From: G963662655 sp963666875
GTDB taxonomy: Bacteria > Cloacimonadota > Cloacimonadia > Cloacimonadales > JAIOQZ01
Reading direction: 5' to 3'
Length of the DNA: 64,000 nt
Assembly: GCA_963666875.2 (NCBI GenBank)
Contig: CAXXPU010000015.1
Location: 77,583-141,582 of the forward strand
In this document: positions 17,536 to 26,301 of the stretch, piece after piece
Position numbering within the stretch: the stretch's first letter is position 1
Layout: each line of letters starts with the position of its first letter
Notes under the pieces: model-generated
Told to the model about the DNA's origin: nothing
Seen by the model: the letters and a program-made list of their open reading frames with translations, nothing else
Databases searched by the model: none
Position numbers and translations under genes: made by a program

Positions 17536-18900
17536 TCAGTTTCGATTTTCGAAATGCCAGCTCAGCCTGTTATCGACCTTGAACGTGAATTTTTTCAGGA
17601 AGCTTACGACGGTTTGTGGATTGTATCCATCCGGAATCGCGACGGTGTGAAGCGAATCGATCAGACCGTCCCGCTTCAGCGATTCCTCGATATCGAACGG
17701 CACGAAATAGATGGTTTTTTCATCGCCTGGCACTATTTTCTCCAACTCGAATCGCACCGGATTGCTCGATGCCTTTTGCAGCTCCTCTTTCAAGCTCATC
17801 CAGTATGTATTCGAGGAGTCAGCGAGGATTATGTAGCGATTGCCCGGCGCAAAGACATCCAGCACCCGAGAATCGTCTTGCTTGAAAGCGGTCCGATAGC
17901 TGTCCGAGAAATCGACATCCTGCGTTTTCGGACAAGTCGAGCAGATATTGTTGTTCTCGCCGTCCTCCGATTCGGAAGGGCATTGCTGGAAAATAGAGCT
18001 AAGGTAATACATCATATCGCTGATGTTATATCCTGATTCCACAGAGAAATAGTCGATATCGAAAAATGCACTGGAATCCGCCTCGAAGAGTGCTTCATCC
18101 ACGAAATAGAGATTGGACGCTTTCTTCTCGATCGGTGCGTTTTTACCATAGACGATTATCGCGACGTCATCGCCCTTTCGCGCTTCGAGCGAGTCGCGAA
18201 GCTCTTCGAAATAGGGGAGATGCGCTTCGGACGAAATAACCGAAAGCTGTTTCCCGGGCGCGAATGAGTTGTTGTCGATGCTCTCGGTGAAATATCCGTA
18301 GAAGATCAAAAAACCTCTGCCGATGAACCAGATACCGATCAGCACGGACGCGACCTGCGCGATCGACTTCATCTGCCGGATGCGGGTGAGGAAGTTCGCG
18401 AACGCCAGCGGGATCAGGAAGAGTGATGTGCCGAAGAAGAAGCCGAGGAAGAGCAGCATACCGCTGAGTGGTCCAGCAAGATTCATCGCGTTGGAGAGCG
18501 CGATCAGGAACGCCGGGCAGAAGTTGATACCGGTCAGGATGCCCAGTACGAAGGCGCTGCGCGTCATGGCGGCGTATTTCGGTACGGCACACTTCTTATG
18601 CTCGTTGCGGGTACGGATCGCCGAGAAAATCAGGTAGATCGAGAGCAGGATATATGCGATGGCAGTAAAGATTTCGCGGTTGACCTGATTGATCTGCGCG
18701 CCCAGGAAGCCCGCGATGGCACCGAATGTCAGGTACGAGAAGAACCTTCCCGCCGAGATTTCCAGGATGGCGACGACGCTCTTCATCAGCTTGCGGTCGC
18801 TGCTGAGGAGGTAGGGAAGATAGATCGGCGTGCAGGTTGACAGGCAGACGACGCCGGTCGCCAGACCCAGTGTAAAGCCTTCGGTCAGTGATTGAAGCAT
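17536..18900 (-). CDS. DsbD/CcdA-like (sulfite-exporter type) membrane protein with C-terminal soluble domain
   Basis: A 454-residue protein. Residues 1-~205 hold about six membrane spans with the family's cysteine pattern: CLSTCTPIYLPYL in the first span and INFCPAF in the fourth, as in DsbD/CcdA-type thiol transporters and TauE/SafE-like proteins. The C-terminal ~250 residues are soluble. They carry a cysteine-rich segment CPSESEDGENNNICSTCP at about 305-322 and may be two thioredoxin-like or unknown modules; I saw no WCxxC motif. The likely role is moving reducing equivalents across the membrane. The start has AAGGA 6 bases upstream. Lone gene. Confidence 0.72.
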   Translation of the reverse strand: MLQSLTEGFTLGLATGVVCLSTCTPIYLPYLLSSDRKLMKSVVAILEISAGRFFSYLTFGAIAGFLGAQINQVNREIFTAIAYILLSIYLIFSAIRTRNEHKKCAVPKYAAMTRSAFVLGILTGINFCPAFLIALSNAMNLAGPLSGMLLFLGFFFGTSLFLIPLAFANFLTRIRQMKSIAQVASVLIGIWFIGRGFLIFYGYFTESIDNNSFAPGKQLSVISSEAHLPYFEELRDSLEARKGDDVAIIVYGKNAPIEKKASNLYFVDEALFEADSSAFFDIDYFSVESGYNISDMMYYLSSIFQQCPSESEDGENNNICSTCPKTQDVDFSDSYRTAFKQDDSRVLDVFAPGNRYIILADSSNTYWMSLKEELQKASSNPVRFELEKIVPGDEKTIYFVPFDIEESLKRDGLIDSLHTVAIPDGYNPQTVVSFLKKFTFKVDNRLSWHFENRN

Positions 18901-19032
18901 TTTTTATCCTTTTCGAAACCAATTCATTGTCCAATAATCATAATGTACATGAGGATTGGAATCGGTCAATCAGAAATCCCAATTTCCGAGATCGATGGAC
19001 CGGTAAGGGCTGCCCGTCCGTTCCCGAGGAAT

Positions 19033-19080
19033 GCCAAGCTGAAGCTTGGCGGACCGTAGGGAGCAGGCAGGGGTGCCTGC
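19033..19080. repeat. Paired short palindromes (REP-like)
   Basis: Two hairpins sit close together between convergent-free genes: GCCAAGCT-GA-AGCTTGGC at 19033-19050 (8-bp perfect stem) and GCAGGCA-gggg-TGCCTGC at 19063-19080 (7-bp perfect stem). Neither is followed by a T run. The arrangement resembles bacterial interspersed REP elements. Only one copy lies in this window. Confidence 0.55.
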
Positions 19081-19091
19081 GTACCATGAAG

Positions 19092-19125
19092 AAAAACCCC
19101 TCGCCGGCGAACCGATAAGGGGTTT
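19092..19125 (-). terminator. Terminator of the 1,786-residue beta-helix gene
   Basis: Minus-strand stem AAACCCCT/AGGGGTTT with a small inner CGG/CCG stem, followed by a T run (GGGGTTTTTC), about 20 bases after the stop at 19143. Confidence 0.85.
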
Positions 19126-19142
19126 GACTGGATATGTATATT

Positions 19143-22100
19143 CTATCGTCTGGTTCTTGCGGAATCCAGCGCGGTAATCTTGAAGAAGCGATAGCCGTCC
19201 GCGATGGGAATCTGCATCGACGTCGCGGTCGTGGTCTGCGTCGTCCAGCCGTTTTCGGTCGGCAGTTCGTTCATATAGACGCGATACGCGCCAGCACCGT
19301 TGACTGCTTCCCAGTTGATATCGATCATGCCGTTTTCTTCGTCGATCGTGATCAGGACGTTCTGCGGAGCGTCCAGACCCATGATCGAGTATTCCCAGCA
19401 ACCGCGATCGGGATTCGTGCGCGGATTGCCCTCGATATCGAATTCGATGCCTTCGAACGGTACGCCGCTATCGATGGCGTCAGAGCCTGCCAGGGTGTAG
19501 TAGCCTTCGCCCAGGCCCGGGTCCATGAGCAGGGTGGTCACGTCGCCGGTGGTCGATTGGTAACCGCTGATGGTGGTGATGTCGGTTCCATTGATACGGA
19601 CGTATGCGCCGTCGCTGTGGGTGAGGTTGTGGTGGATTTCGGCAACGTCGCTCATGCTGTAAAGCTCGACCGGCGCGATCATGCCGCCCTGTGCGATGTT
19701 GTTGACCCAGACGAGTCCGGAGCAACCGTATTGCTGCTGGAATGCCACGCTGTTGGAATAGGTGGTGTTCATGCGCAGCGTGTTGAAGACGACATGCGCG
19801 TTGACGGTATCTGTGAGACGGAGCGCAACGTTGGTCGTGCCGCTCATCTCGATGTAATTGTTGTAGATCATCTGCTCGTGTTCGGTGTTCAGAATGTCGT
19901 CGAGCAGGATACCGATGCTGCCGGTGGAATATACGACATTGTTCGCGATTTCCAGTTGATCCGAGTCTTCGATGTGCATGCCGTATCCGCGGCAGCCGGT
20001 TATCTGGTTGCCGTTGACCGTCGCGTCGAGCCAGTAGTAGCCCTTGATGCCCAGATAGACGTTGTCGATGGTGTTGTAGAGAATCTCCAGTCCGGTGTTG
20101 TCAACCGGACTCGCTGTCGCGCCGTAGATGAAAACGCCGTATCCCATGTTCGTCATATCGCAGTTTTGGACGCGGATGCCGTCGAACGGTGTTCCGTAGC
20201 CGTAGATCGCGGTAATGTTCGTGGAGGTCGTGTTGTTCAGCTCGGTTCCGAATGAGCATGAGGAAATCGTGACATCCTTCATGTAACGTTCCAGAACAAC
20301 TCCGTTGGCGTAGCTGTCGTTGAGCGATTCGAATTCGAGACCTTCGAGTGTGAGGTTGTAGCTGTTGAACAGCTTGATACCCCAGTTGTCGTCGGCACCC
20401 GCCGGATTGCTCTGGATCACGACGGGATTCTCGCTCTGATTACGGATCGTCAGCGAGCTGTTGATCATGTTCGGGATATAGCTGATCGTCACAGGCTCGT
20501 ACGTGCCGGGGGCGACATACAGCGTAACGTTGCCGGCGATTCCGCGAATCCTCATGTCGTCGATCGCTTCGTTCAGTGTGGCGTAGCTGCCGCCGGTTCC
20601 GACGATCGTGCTGGAGTAGATCGGATCACCGAGGTCCTCGATGACGGTTGCGCCCGGACACGGATCGTTCCCGAATGGATTCCCGTCGATGTCGTACGGA
20701 TGCGATATGCTTATACCCCTTTCACGCAGCCAGGAGCACTGCGCGTAGCCGTTTTCATCCGGAAGCGGATCTGCATACATGCCTTCAATTTCGCCCATCT
20801 GGGTGTACATGAATGCATAGGGTTCGTAGTTGTGGTTGTCGATCTTGCCGAGGTATTTTCCGCTGGCATAGCAGGTGTTACCCATCCAGGAAACTTCCGC
20901 GCAACTCGTGACAGTCGCGGCGTAACCTTTGGCGGGAGACGACAGGATGTTGTTGATTATATAGCTGTTATCGCTGTTATAGAGCGAGAGAGCACTACCG
21001 TAATCGGCATACGACATGTTATCGATCACGATTGTGTTATGCGTTGCGGAAACGCCGTCCGAATAACCGATGTAGAGCCCGGTCAATGACTGGCAACTGC
21101 AATCCGTTACATTGATGATGTTGTTGTAGAATTTCGCATCGTTGCCTTCTGCGACATCGATGTTATTGAGGGTCACAAATGAAGCGCTGGCGCTTGAATT
21201 GGAATAGCCCGAAGTGAATATCCGGTTGTTGTGAACATCGATGTTACCTGTGGAATAGGCGATGAAGATGGGCGCAAAACTCTGATTGAATATGCTTCCC
21301 GCGATCTCGAGGTTATCGACTTCGAGCAGGTAGAGCGGGCCGGACATGCCGCTGAACTGGCAACTGTTGATTCTCACGTTCTGGTAGTGGTTGCTGTCGT
21401 AGTTTGCCCCCGGGAGATACACCCCATGATTGCCGCCCTGGAAGAAGCAGTTGTCGATGGTGAGTCCGTCGCCCAGACCCTGCACCGAACTGATCGCGTA
21501 GCAATAGGTCGGCAGATTGAACGAGCAATCGACGAATTCGATGTTCTCGCAGCGACCGCTGATGGCGATCTGCTGTGAATAGGGGGAGGAACTCAGCGTC
21601 GAGAAGATCAGACCGGAGAATGTGAGGTTGTTCGCCGCCTTGAGCAGGAAGAAGTAGTTGTCGTTCTGTTGCGGGTTGAGCGGATCGAGCTCGAGGGTGG
21701 TGCCCGGCTCCGCCGTGATGGTGACGGTGTGTGTACTGTCGGTGCGCGGGTAGTCGCGGATCACGTGATAACCCTGCCAGGTACCGGCTGTGAGTGTCGC
21801 GGTGACGTCGGCTTCGATGCCGCGGAACTCCAGATCGGCGATAAAGTCGTCGATCGTTTCGTAGTCGCCGGTTTCGCCGATGGTGTAGTTGCCGGACATG
21901 TGGGTGGCTATACCGGCTCCGGTGTGCTGATCCGCGCCGATATCAAATGAGAAGAAGCGCAGATCTCCGTCCATGTCCTCGGTGATCTGAGTGCTAAAGA
22001 TGCCAATGTCACGCAGCCAGGGACTCTGGGTGTGCATGTCGTCGGTCAGGTGCGGATTGAGCGCAATGGAGTGCTGGTTCTGGTCGGGAACACCGTTCTG

Positions 22101-24503
22101 AAGCGCTGTTAAATTTTCATATACGGTTCCGAGCTTCGCCAGGTAGTTCGATTCGGAGTAGTAGCAGTTATAGTCGATTACGTGATTATCCGATGGTGTG
22201 TAGTAGTTTATATCGAGCGCATAGCCATCGATGGAGACCAGGATGTTGTTAACAAAATCGAGTTCCATCGTGCCGGAGTTATAGAGGTTGACCGCTGTAC
22301 CGTTCGCACCATCGACCCAGACGGAGTTGTTGATGACGGTATATCCGTTTCCTCCGAGGGTAACTCCCTGGTGGCTTGTCGCACCGGAGAGTCGGATGAC
22401 GTTGTTTGCGATCAGGCTGCGTTCATCGCCAAGCTCCATGTTGTAGATCGCGAAGCCGTTGCCATTGGTGCCATCGACGAACACGCGGTTGCGGAGTAAC
22501 TGGAGATCGCTGCCGCCGTTGGTCAAAACCGCCCAGTACGTGATGCCGTTGAAATCGTTGTTAAAAACATACACGTTATGAGTCGTGTTAAGCTCGACGC
22601 CATTGTAATGCTGGGAAAAACTGCAATTCGTGATGGACGCATCATCGCCGGTGAGTTTGATCGCCTCAGCGTTGCCGGTGAAAGTACAACCGTCGAAGGA
22701 AATCTCTTTCGTATAGGTGTATTCGTAGGCTTTCACCGAGAAGCGATAGTAGGAGGAACTCGCCTGAATCGGCGCGGTGAAGGAGCATTGATCGAACTCG
22801 ATGAATGCGTTGAAGCCGGGCATGACGACGAGATTTCCGTAACCGGTCGATTCGGTCTCGAAGTTGATGTTTTCGAATGTCATATACTTGCAGCGCTGCA
22901 TCTGGACGACGTAGTTGTTGTCCGCGTCCTGAGCGGAATACTTGATCGTGACGCTGTCGCGAGTTGCCGGTCGGATGGTCATCCTGTGATCCCAGCCGAT
23001 GCCGGGAATATGGTGCCACTCGGTTTGTTCGTTGTAAACAGGGTCGATTAGCTCTACCGTGACAGGCCCATTCACGCCGCGAAAAGCGGATTGATATGCG
23101 AACACGGAAAGCGAAGAGAAATCTCCTCCGCTACCTACGGTGATAGTGCCGTTCAAAGGAGTCATCGTGGGACTGGATGTGTATTCGTAAGCGCCGATAT
23201 CGGGTGCGATGGCGTCACGTGTTTGTCCGTTGATATCGACGGTTATACCGACCGGCACTCCCTGGTGATCCAGTTGCGGCGATGCTGTTACGAGGAAATC
23301 GTTGGCGAAGAATGGATTGGCATTGCAGTTCGGGAGACCGCTCACCGCAGCGTAATCGTCAAGCTCATAGTAGTAGGTGTTCATGACTTTACACACATAC
23401 TGTGATGCAGAATAGATATTGTTGTTTCGGATGATGTTGATATCGTCCTCCGATGGATCGATGCGATACGCGTACATTCCATAGCCCCCGCCAAGCGATA
23501 CGAACTGGTTGTTTTTCACGCTGTTGTTCGCTCCGGAAAACGCCGCCGCGTTCGAGCCGGTGTGGGTCGATGTGTTCAGTACGGAATTGTAGTAGGCTAC
23601 CGAGTTTTCGCAGTTGTTGAGAATCAGCCCACTCGCTTCCGATCCGTAGCCGTTATAATACCAATTGTATCCATTCACGTCGATAACGTTGTTATAGACC
23701 GCGGATTCGTCGCAATAGCTGAGACTGACGCCGGTACTCCAGGCATAGACGTAGTTGTTGCGGACCGTCACGTAGTCCGATGCCGAGATCGATATCGCCT
23801 GATTTACATTTTCCATGTGCTCGCCACTGATCATTGCACCATAACTCTGTGTGAGTACGATTCCCCAGTAGGTCTGCCCATCGTGATAGTTATCGGTAAT
23901 GATAACGTTGTCAAAGTCTGTCAGGGAGCTGGATGAGCTGAAGTAAATATGGGCATTCCCGTTGTGGAAGGTGTTGTTTGAGATGGTCACGTTTATAATG
24001 TCAGTACCCGAACCGGTGAAGTAAAGGGCTTCATGGTAACTTGCAGTCAGGTTGTCTTCGTAGTTGAAAACGCAGTCGGTACACGTGAAATCTTGGGTGT
24101 TGCCGGTGACGAAAATGCTGCGTGCGTAGGTTCCCGTGGGCTCGAATGTAAGCCCGTCGATGGTCACCTTATTGGTCGCTACGAGCTTGATGATACTATC
24201 ATAAGTGCTGGTTGCGTTCGGGTTGGTCATCACGACTTCCGAGACGTCGTCGCTGCCGGATGTTATCGTCAGACCGTAAATTGTGTCATCGAAATCCTCG
24301 ATTTGAAACGGACCGGGATAGGTTCCGGGGTTCAGGTCGAAGACTACATCGCTGGTCATTTCGTAATCGACCAGCGCGTCGAGTGCGTCGTTGAGGTTTT
24401 CGAAGTCTGCGCCGGTTCCGCCGACCGTGTAGGTTCCACCCAATACGTCGGCACATAGAATTGCGGCAGCGAATAATAGCATGCCAAGTAATAGATTTTT
24501 CAT
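19143..24503 (-). CDS. Very large secreted multi-unit beta-helix protein
   Basis: A 1,786-residue exported protein (signal MKNLLLGMLLFAAAILCADV). Four similar large units each open with a G-x-Y/I-T-V/I-G-x-x-G-D/S-Y/F motif: GGTYTVGGTGADF near residue 22, GTITVGSGGDF near 450, GNYTIGETGDY near 890 and STIVGTGGSY near 1,340. Each is followed by dozens of short right-handed beta-helix rungs of N-N-x-I/F type and by a DIGAYEY/DIGADQH-like closing motif. An Fn3-like tail (IDINWEAVNGAGAYRVYM) ends with FFKITALD. No catalytic triad was recognised and there is no FlgD-like sorting tail. A surface adhesin or carbohydrate-active role is possible. AGGAG lies 8 bases before the ATG. It stands alone, with its own terminator. 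Confidence 0.83.
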   Translation of the reverse strand: MKNLLLGMLLFAAAILCADVLGGTYTVGGTGADFENLNDALDALVDYEMTSDVVFDLNPGTYPGPFQIEDFDDTIYGLTITSGSDDVSEVVMTNPNATSTYDSIIKLVATNKVTIDGLTFEPTGTYARSIFVTGNTQDFTCTDCVFNYEDNLTASYHEALYFTGSGTDIINVTISNNTFHNGNAHIYFSSSSSLTDFDNVIITDNYHDGQTYWGIVLTQSYGAMISGEHMENVNQAISISASDYVTVRNNYVYAWSTGVSLSYCDESAVYNNVIDVNGYNWYYNGYGSEASGLILNNCENSVAYYNSVLNTSTHTGSNAAAFSGANNSVKNNQFVSLGGGYGMYAYRIDPSEDDINIIRNNNIYSASQYVCKVMNTYYYELDDYAAVSGLPNCNANPFFANDFLVTASPQLDHQGVPVGITVDINGQTRDAIAPDIGAYEYTSSPTMTPLNGTITVGSGGDFSSLSVFAYQSAFRGVNGPVTVELIDPVYNEQTEWHHIPGIGWDHRMTIRPATRDSVTIKYSAQDADNNYVVQMQRCKYMTFENINFETESTGYGNLVVMPGFNAFIEFDQCSFTAPIQASSSYYRFSVKAYEYTYTKEISFDGCTFTGNAEAIKLTGDDASITNCSFSQHYNGVELNTTHNVYVFNNDFNGITYWAVLTNGGSDLQLLRNRVFVDGTNGNGFAIYNMELGDERSLIANNVIRLSGATSHQGVTLGGNGYTVINNSVWVDGANGTAVNLYNSGTMELDFVNNILVSIDGYALDINYYTPSDNHVIDYNCYYSESNYLAKLGTVYENLTALQNGVPDQNQHSIALNPHLTDDMHTQSPWLRDIGIFSTQITEDMDGDLRFFSFDIGADQHTGAGIATHMSGNYTIGETGDYETIDDFIADLEFRGIEADVTATLTAGTWQGYHVIRDYPRTDSTHTVTITAEPGTTLELDPLNPQQNDNYFFLLKAANNLTFSGLIFSTLSSSPYSQQIAISGRCENIEFVDCSFNLPTYCYAISSVQGLGDGLTIDNCFFQGGNHGVYLPGANYDSNHYQNVRINSCQFSGMSGPLYLLEVDNLEIAGSIFNQSFAPIFIAYSTGNIDVHNNRIFTSGYSNSSASASFVTLNNIDVAEGNDAKFYNNIINVTDCSCQSLTGLYIGYSDGVSATHNTIVIDNMSYADYGSALSLYNSDNSYIINNILSSPAKGYAATVTSCAEVSWMGNTCYASGKYLGKIDNHNYEPYAFMYTQMGEIEGMYADPLPDENGYAQCSWLRERGISISHPYDIDGNPFGNDPCPGATVIEDLGDPIYSSTIVGTGGSYATLNEAIDDMRIRGIAGNVTLYVAPGTYEPVTISYIPNMINSSLTIRNQSENPVVIQSNPAGADDNWGIKLFNSYNLTLEGLEFESLNDSYANGVVLERYMKDVTISSCSFGTELNNTTSTNITAIYGYGTPFDGIRVQNCDMTNMGYGVFIYGATASPVDNTGLEILYNTIDNVYLGIKGYYWLDATVNGNQITGCRGYGMHIEDSDQLEIANNVVYSTGSIGILLDDILNTEHEQMIYNNYIEMSGTTNVALRLTDTVNAHVVFNTLRMNTTYSNSVAFQQQYGCSGLVWVNNIAQGGMIAPVELYSMSDVAEIHHNLTHSDGAYVRINGTDITTISGYQSTTGDVTTLLMDPGLGEGYYTLAGSDAIDSGVPFEGIEFDIEGNPRTNPDRGCWEYSIMGLDAPQNVLITIDEENGMIDINWEAVNGAGAYRVYMNELPTENGWTTQTTTATSMQIPIADGYRFFKITALDSARTRR

Positions 24504-24717
24504 CTAATCATCTCCTGTATTCATGTCTGTTCTATCCTTTTCGTGGCAGTTTCCATAAAAAAGCCAACCCACATTTTAGATGGCAGATATAGGGTCAAGG
24601 GGAAAAAGAGTTATTTGTGCTGTCAGGCGTGAGTGCTATTCAATGCGGAGGATGTATCTTCAACGATATATTGATAAAAGCATTACAGGTTAAGACGATC
24701 TAATGAATGATGCAAGC

Positions 24718-25500
24718 CTAAAAAGCGGATTCGGAAGCAAGCGCTTTGCCTGACGCGATATCCCGGATCACCACCGATGCGGCCCACATGCCCATGATAG
24801 CCGGAAGATAACCGACCGTTCCGAGCGTTCCGCGCTTCCGTCCGCGATCTACTTCCCATTCGGCTTCGGAGCCGGCGTCGTGGTCGTGCTGAGGATAAGG
24901 CATCTCGATGGAATAGATCACCGGGATGCCGGTCTCGATCCCACGTCGTTTCAGGTACTTGCGCACGCGACGCGCCAGGGGGCAGATGGTGGTCTTGCTC
25001 AGGTCGCTCATGCGGATCTTCGACGGATCGAGTTTCCCGCCGGCGCCCATGACGGAGATCACGGGAATCCCGAGGTTGTATGCGTCTTCGAGCAATCCGG
25101 TCTTGGGCCCGAGGCTGTCGATGGCGTCGATGATGTAGTCGAGTCCGGGCAGGATTTTTTCTCGAAGCGGCTGGTCGCAGAAATCGATGTGAGTCTCGAT
25201 TCTCGCGTCGGGATTGATATCGAGGATGCGCAGCTTGAGCGCTTCGGTCTTGTGCATGCCGAAGGTGCTGTGCAGCGCGGTTAGCTGCCGGTTGATGTTG
25301 GATGGCTTGACACGATCGAAATCGACCAGCACGAATCCACCGACACCGGTTCGGGCGAGCATTTCCGCGGCATAGGTACCCACCCCGCCGAGTCCCATCA
25401 CGCCGACGACGGACTTCTTCAACTTCTCGATCGACTCGTCGCCGAGAAGTAGCGATGTCCGATGCAGGGTTTCGACTTGCTGGAATGGGGTAGAGGTCAT
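24718..25500 (-). CDS. tcdA: TcdA/CsdL-like tRNA threonylcarbamoyladenosine dehydratase
   Basis: A 260-residue ThiF/E1-type protein of the TcdA subfamily, which cyclises t6A37 of ANN-decoding tRNAs in an ATP-dependent reaction. Visible motifs are the ATP loop VMGLGGVGTYAAEML (about 33-47), DFDRVKPSNINRQLTA, and the YIIDAIDSLGPKTGL region with its conserved Asp. The C-terminal GTVGYLPAIMGMWAASVVI matches the family's end. The start overlaps the tatD-like gene stop by four bases. It lacks the rhodanese or ubiquitin-like partners seen with MoeB/ThiF, which favours TcdA. Confidence 0.88.
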   Translation of the reverse strand: MTSTPFQQVETLHRTSLLLGDESIEKLKKSVVGVMGLGGVGTYAAEMLARTGVGGFVLVDFDRVKPSNINRQLTALHSTFGMHKTEALKLRILDINPDARIETHIDFCDQPLREKILPGLDYIIDAIDSLGPKTGLLEDAYNLGIPVISVMGAGGKLDPSKIRMSDLSKTTICPLARRVRKYLKRRGIETGIPVIYSIEMPYPQHDHDAGSEAEWEVDRGRKRGTLGTVGYLPAIMGMWAASVVIRDIASGKALASESAF

Positions 25501-26246
25501 AATCCGAATAACTCCAAAACGTTACGGCGCTGGGTGTCCATGAGGGTTTGTAGCGGTGTACCGGTTAGCGTCGATATTCTATCGGCGATCAACGGAAGAT
25601 ACAGCGGTGTGAAAATATCATCGTCGATGAACGAGGGTTTCTGATAGGGAGCATCTGTTTCAAGCATATAGCATCCTGATGAAATGATTTCTTTCAAGGA
25701 TTCATGATCAGCAAGCCTGCCGCCGATCGAGATGAACATACCCAGTTTCCTGTACTGTCGAAAAAGCTCTATTGAGCCATTGAAGCCATGGATAGTACCT
25801 CGAATTCCTGGGAAATCGTCACGAAGGATGCGAGATAGTTCGTTGTGTCGCTTCACGACATGAAACACCACCGGGAGATTGTACTGTTTCGCCACATCGA
25901 GTTGCAACTTGAGCAGCTTTTCCTGATAATCACCATTCGGCTTGCGTGCGTCGAGTCCGATCTCGCCGATACCAATGATTTCCTTCCTGTCGCAAAGCTC
26001 GACAAGCGTATCGAAATCGTCCATCGTGCTTTTATCGTAGAAGGGATGGATCCCCGCGGTCCAGCGTAGAAGTGGACTCTGCAACGCACGATGGAAGTCG
26101 TACTCGGATCTGCACAGCGCGGACGAAATCAAGCAGCCGATATGGTTCTGACCCGCATTCGCGAGAATGTTATGGGGTAATAATCTTTCGTCCGCCAGGT
26201 GGCAATGGGTGTCGATCCAGCCGTTGTTGAATTCTACAGATCTCAT
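25497..26246 (-). CDS. TatD-family metal-dependent hydrolase
   Basis: A 249-residue TIM-barrel hydrolase of the TatD family (magnesium-dependent 3'-5' DNase / amidohydrolase-like). The metal-binding HCH of DTHCHL is near residue 13. GIGEIGLDAR holds the conserved Glu. VVFHVVKR and HGFNGS supply the later histidines, and LETDAPY the final Asp. The ATG at 26244-26246 has GAAGGAAG just before it; an open extension of 25 codons upstream lacks a ribosome site. It is followed, with a 4-base overlap, by tcdA, and preceded by the CheB/CheR-like gene 55 bases upstream, so the three may share a transcript. Confidence 0.88.
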   Translation of the reverse strand: MRSVEFNNGWIDTHCHLADERLLPHNILANAGQNHIGCLISSALCRSEYDFHRALQSPLLRWTAGIHPFYDKSTMDDFDTLVELCDRKEIIGIGEIGLDARKPNGDYQEKLLKLQLDVAKQYNLPVVFHVVKRHNELSRILRDDFPGIRGTIHGFNGSIELFRQYRKLGMFISIGGRLADHESLKEIISSGCYMLETDAPYQKPSFIDDDIFTPLYLPLIADRISTLTGTPLQTLMDTQRRNVLELFGL

Positions 26247-26301
26247 GTCGCTTCCTTCAGGCAACATGGAACCGAATAACGCGACTGAAGGCAAGTTATT
26301 T

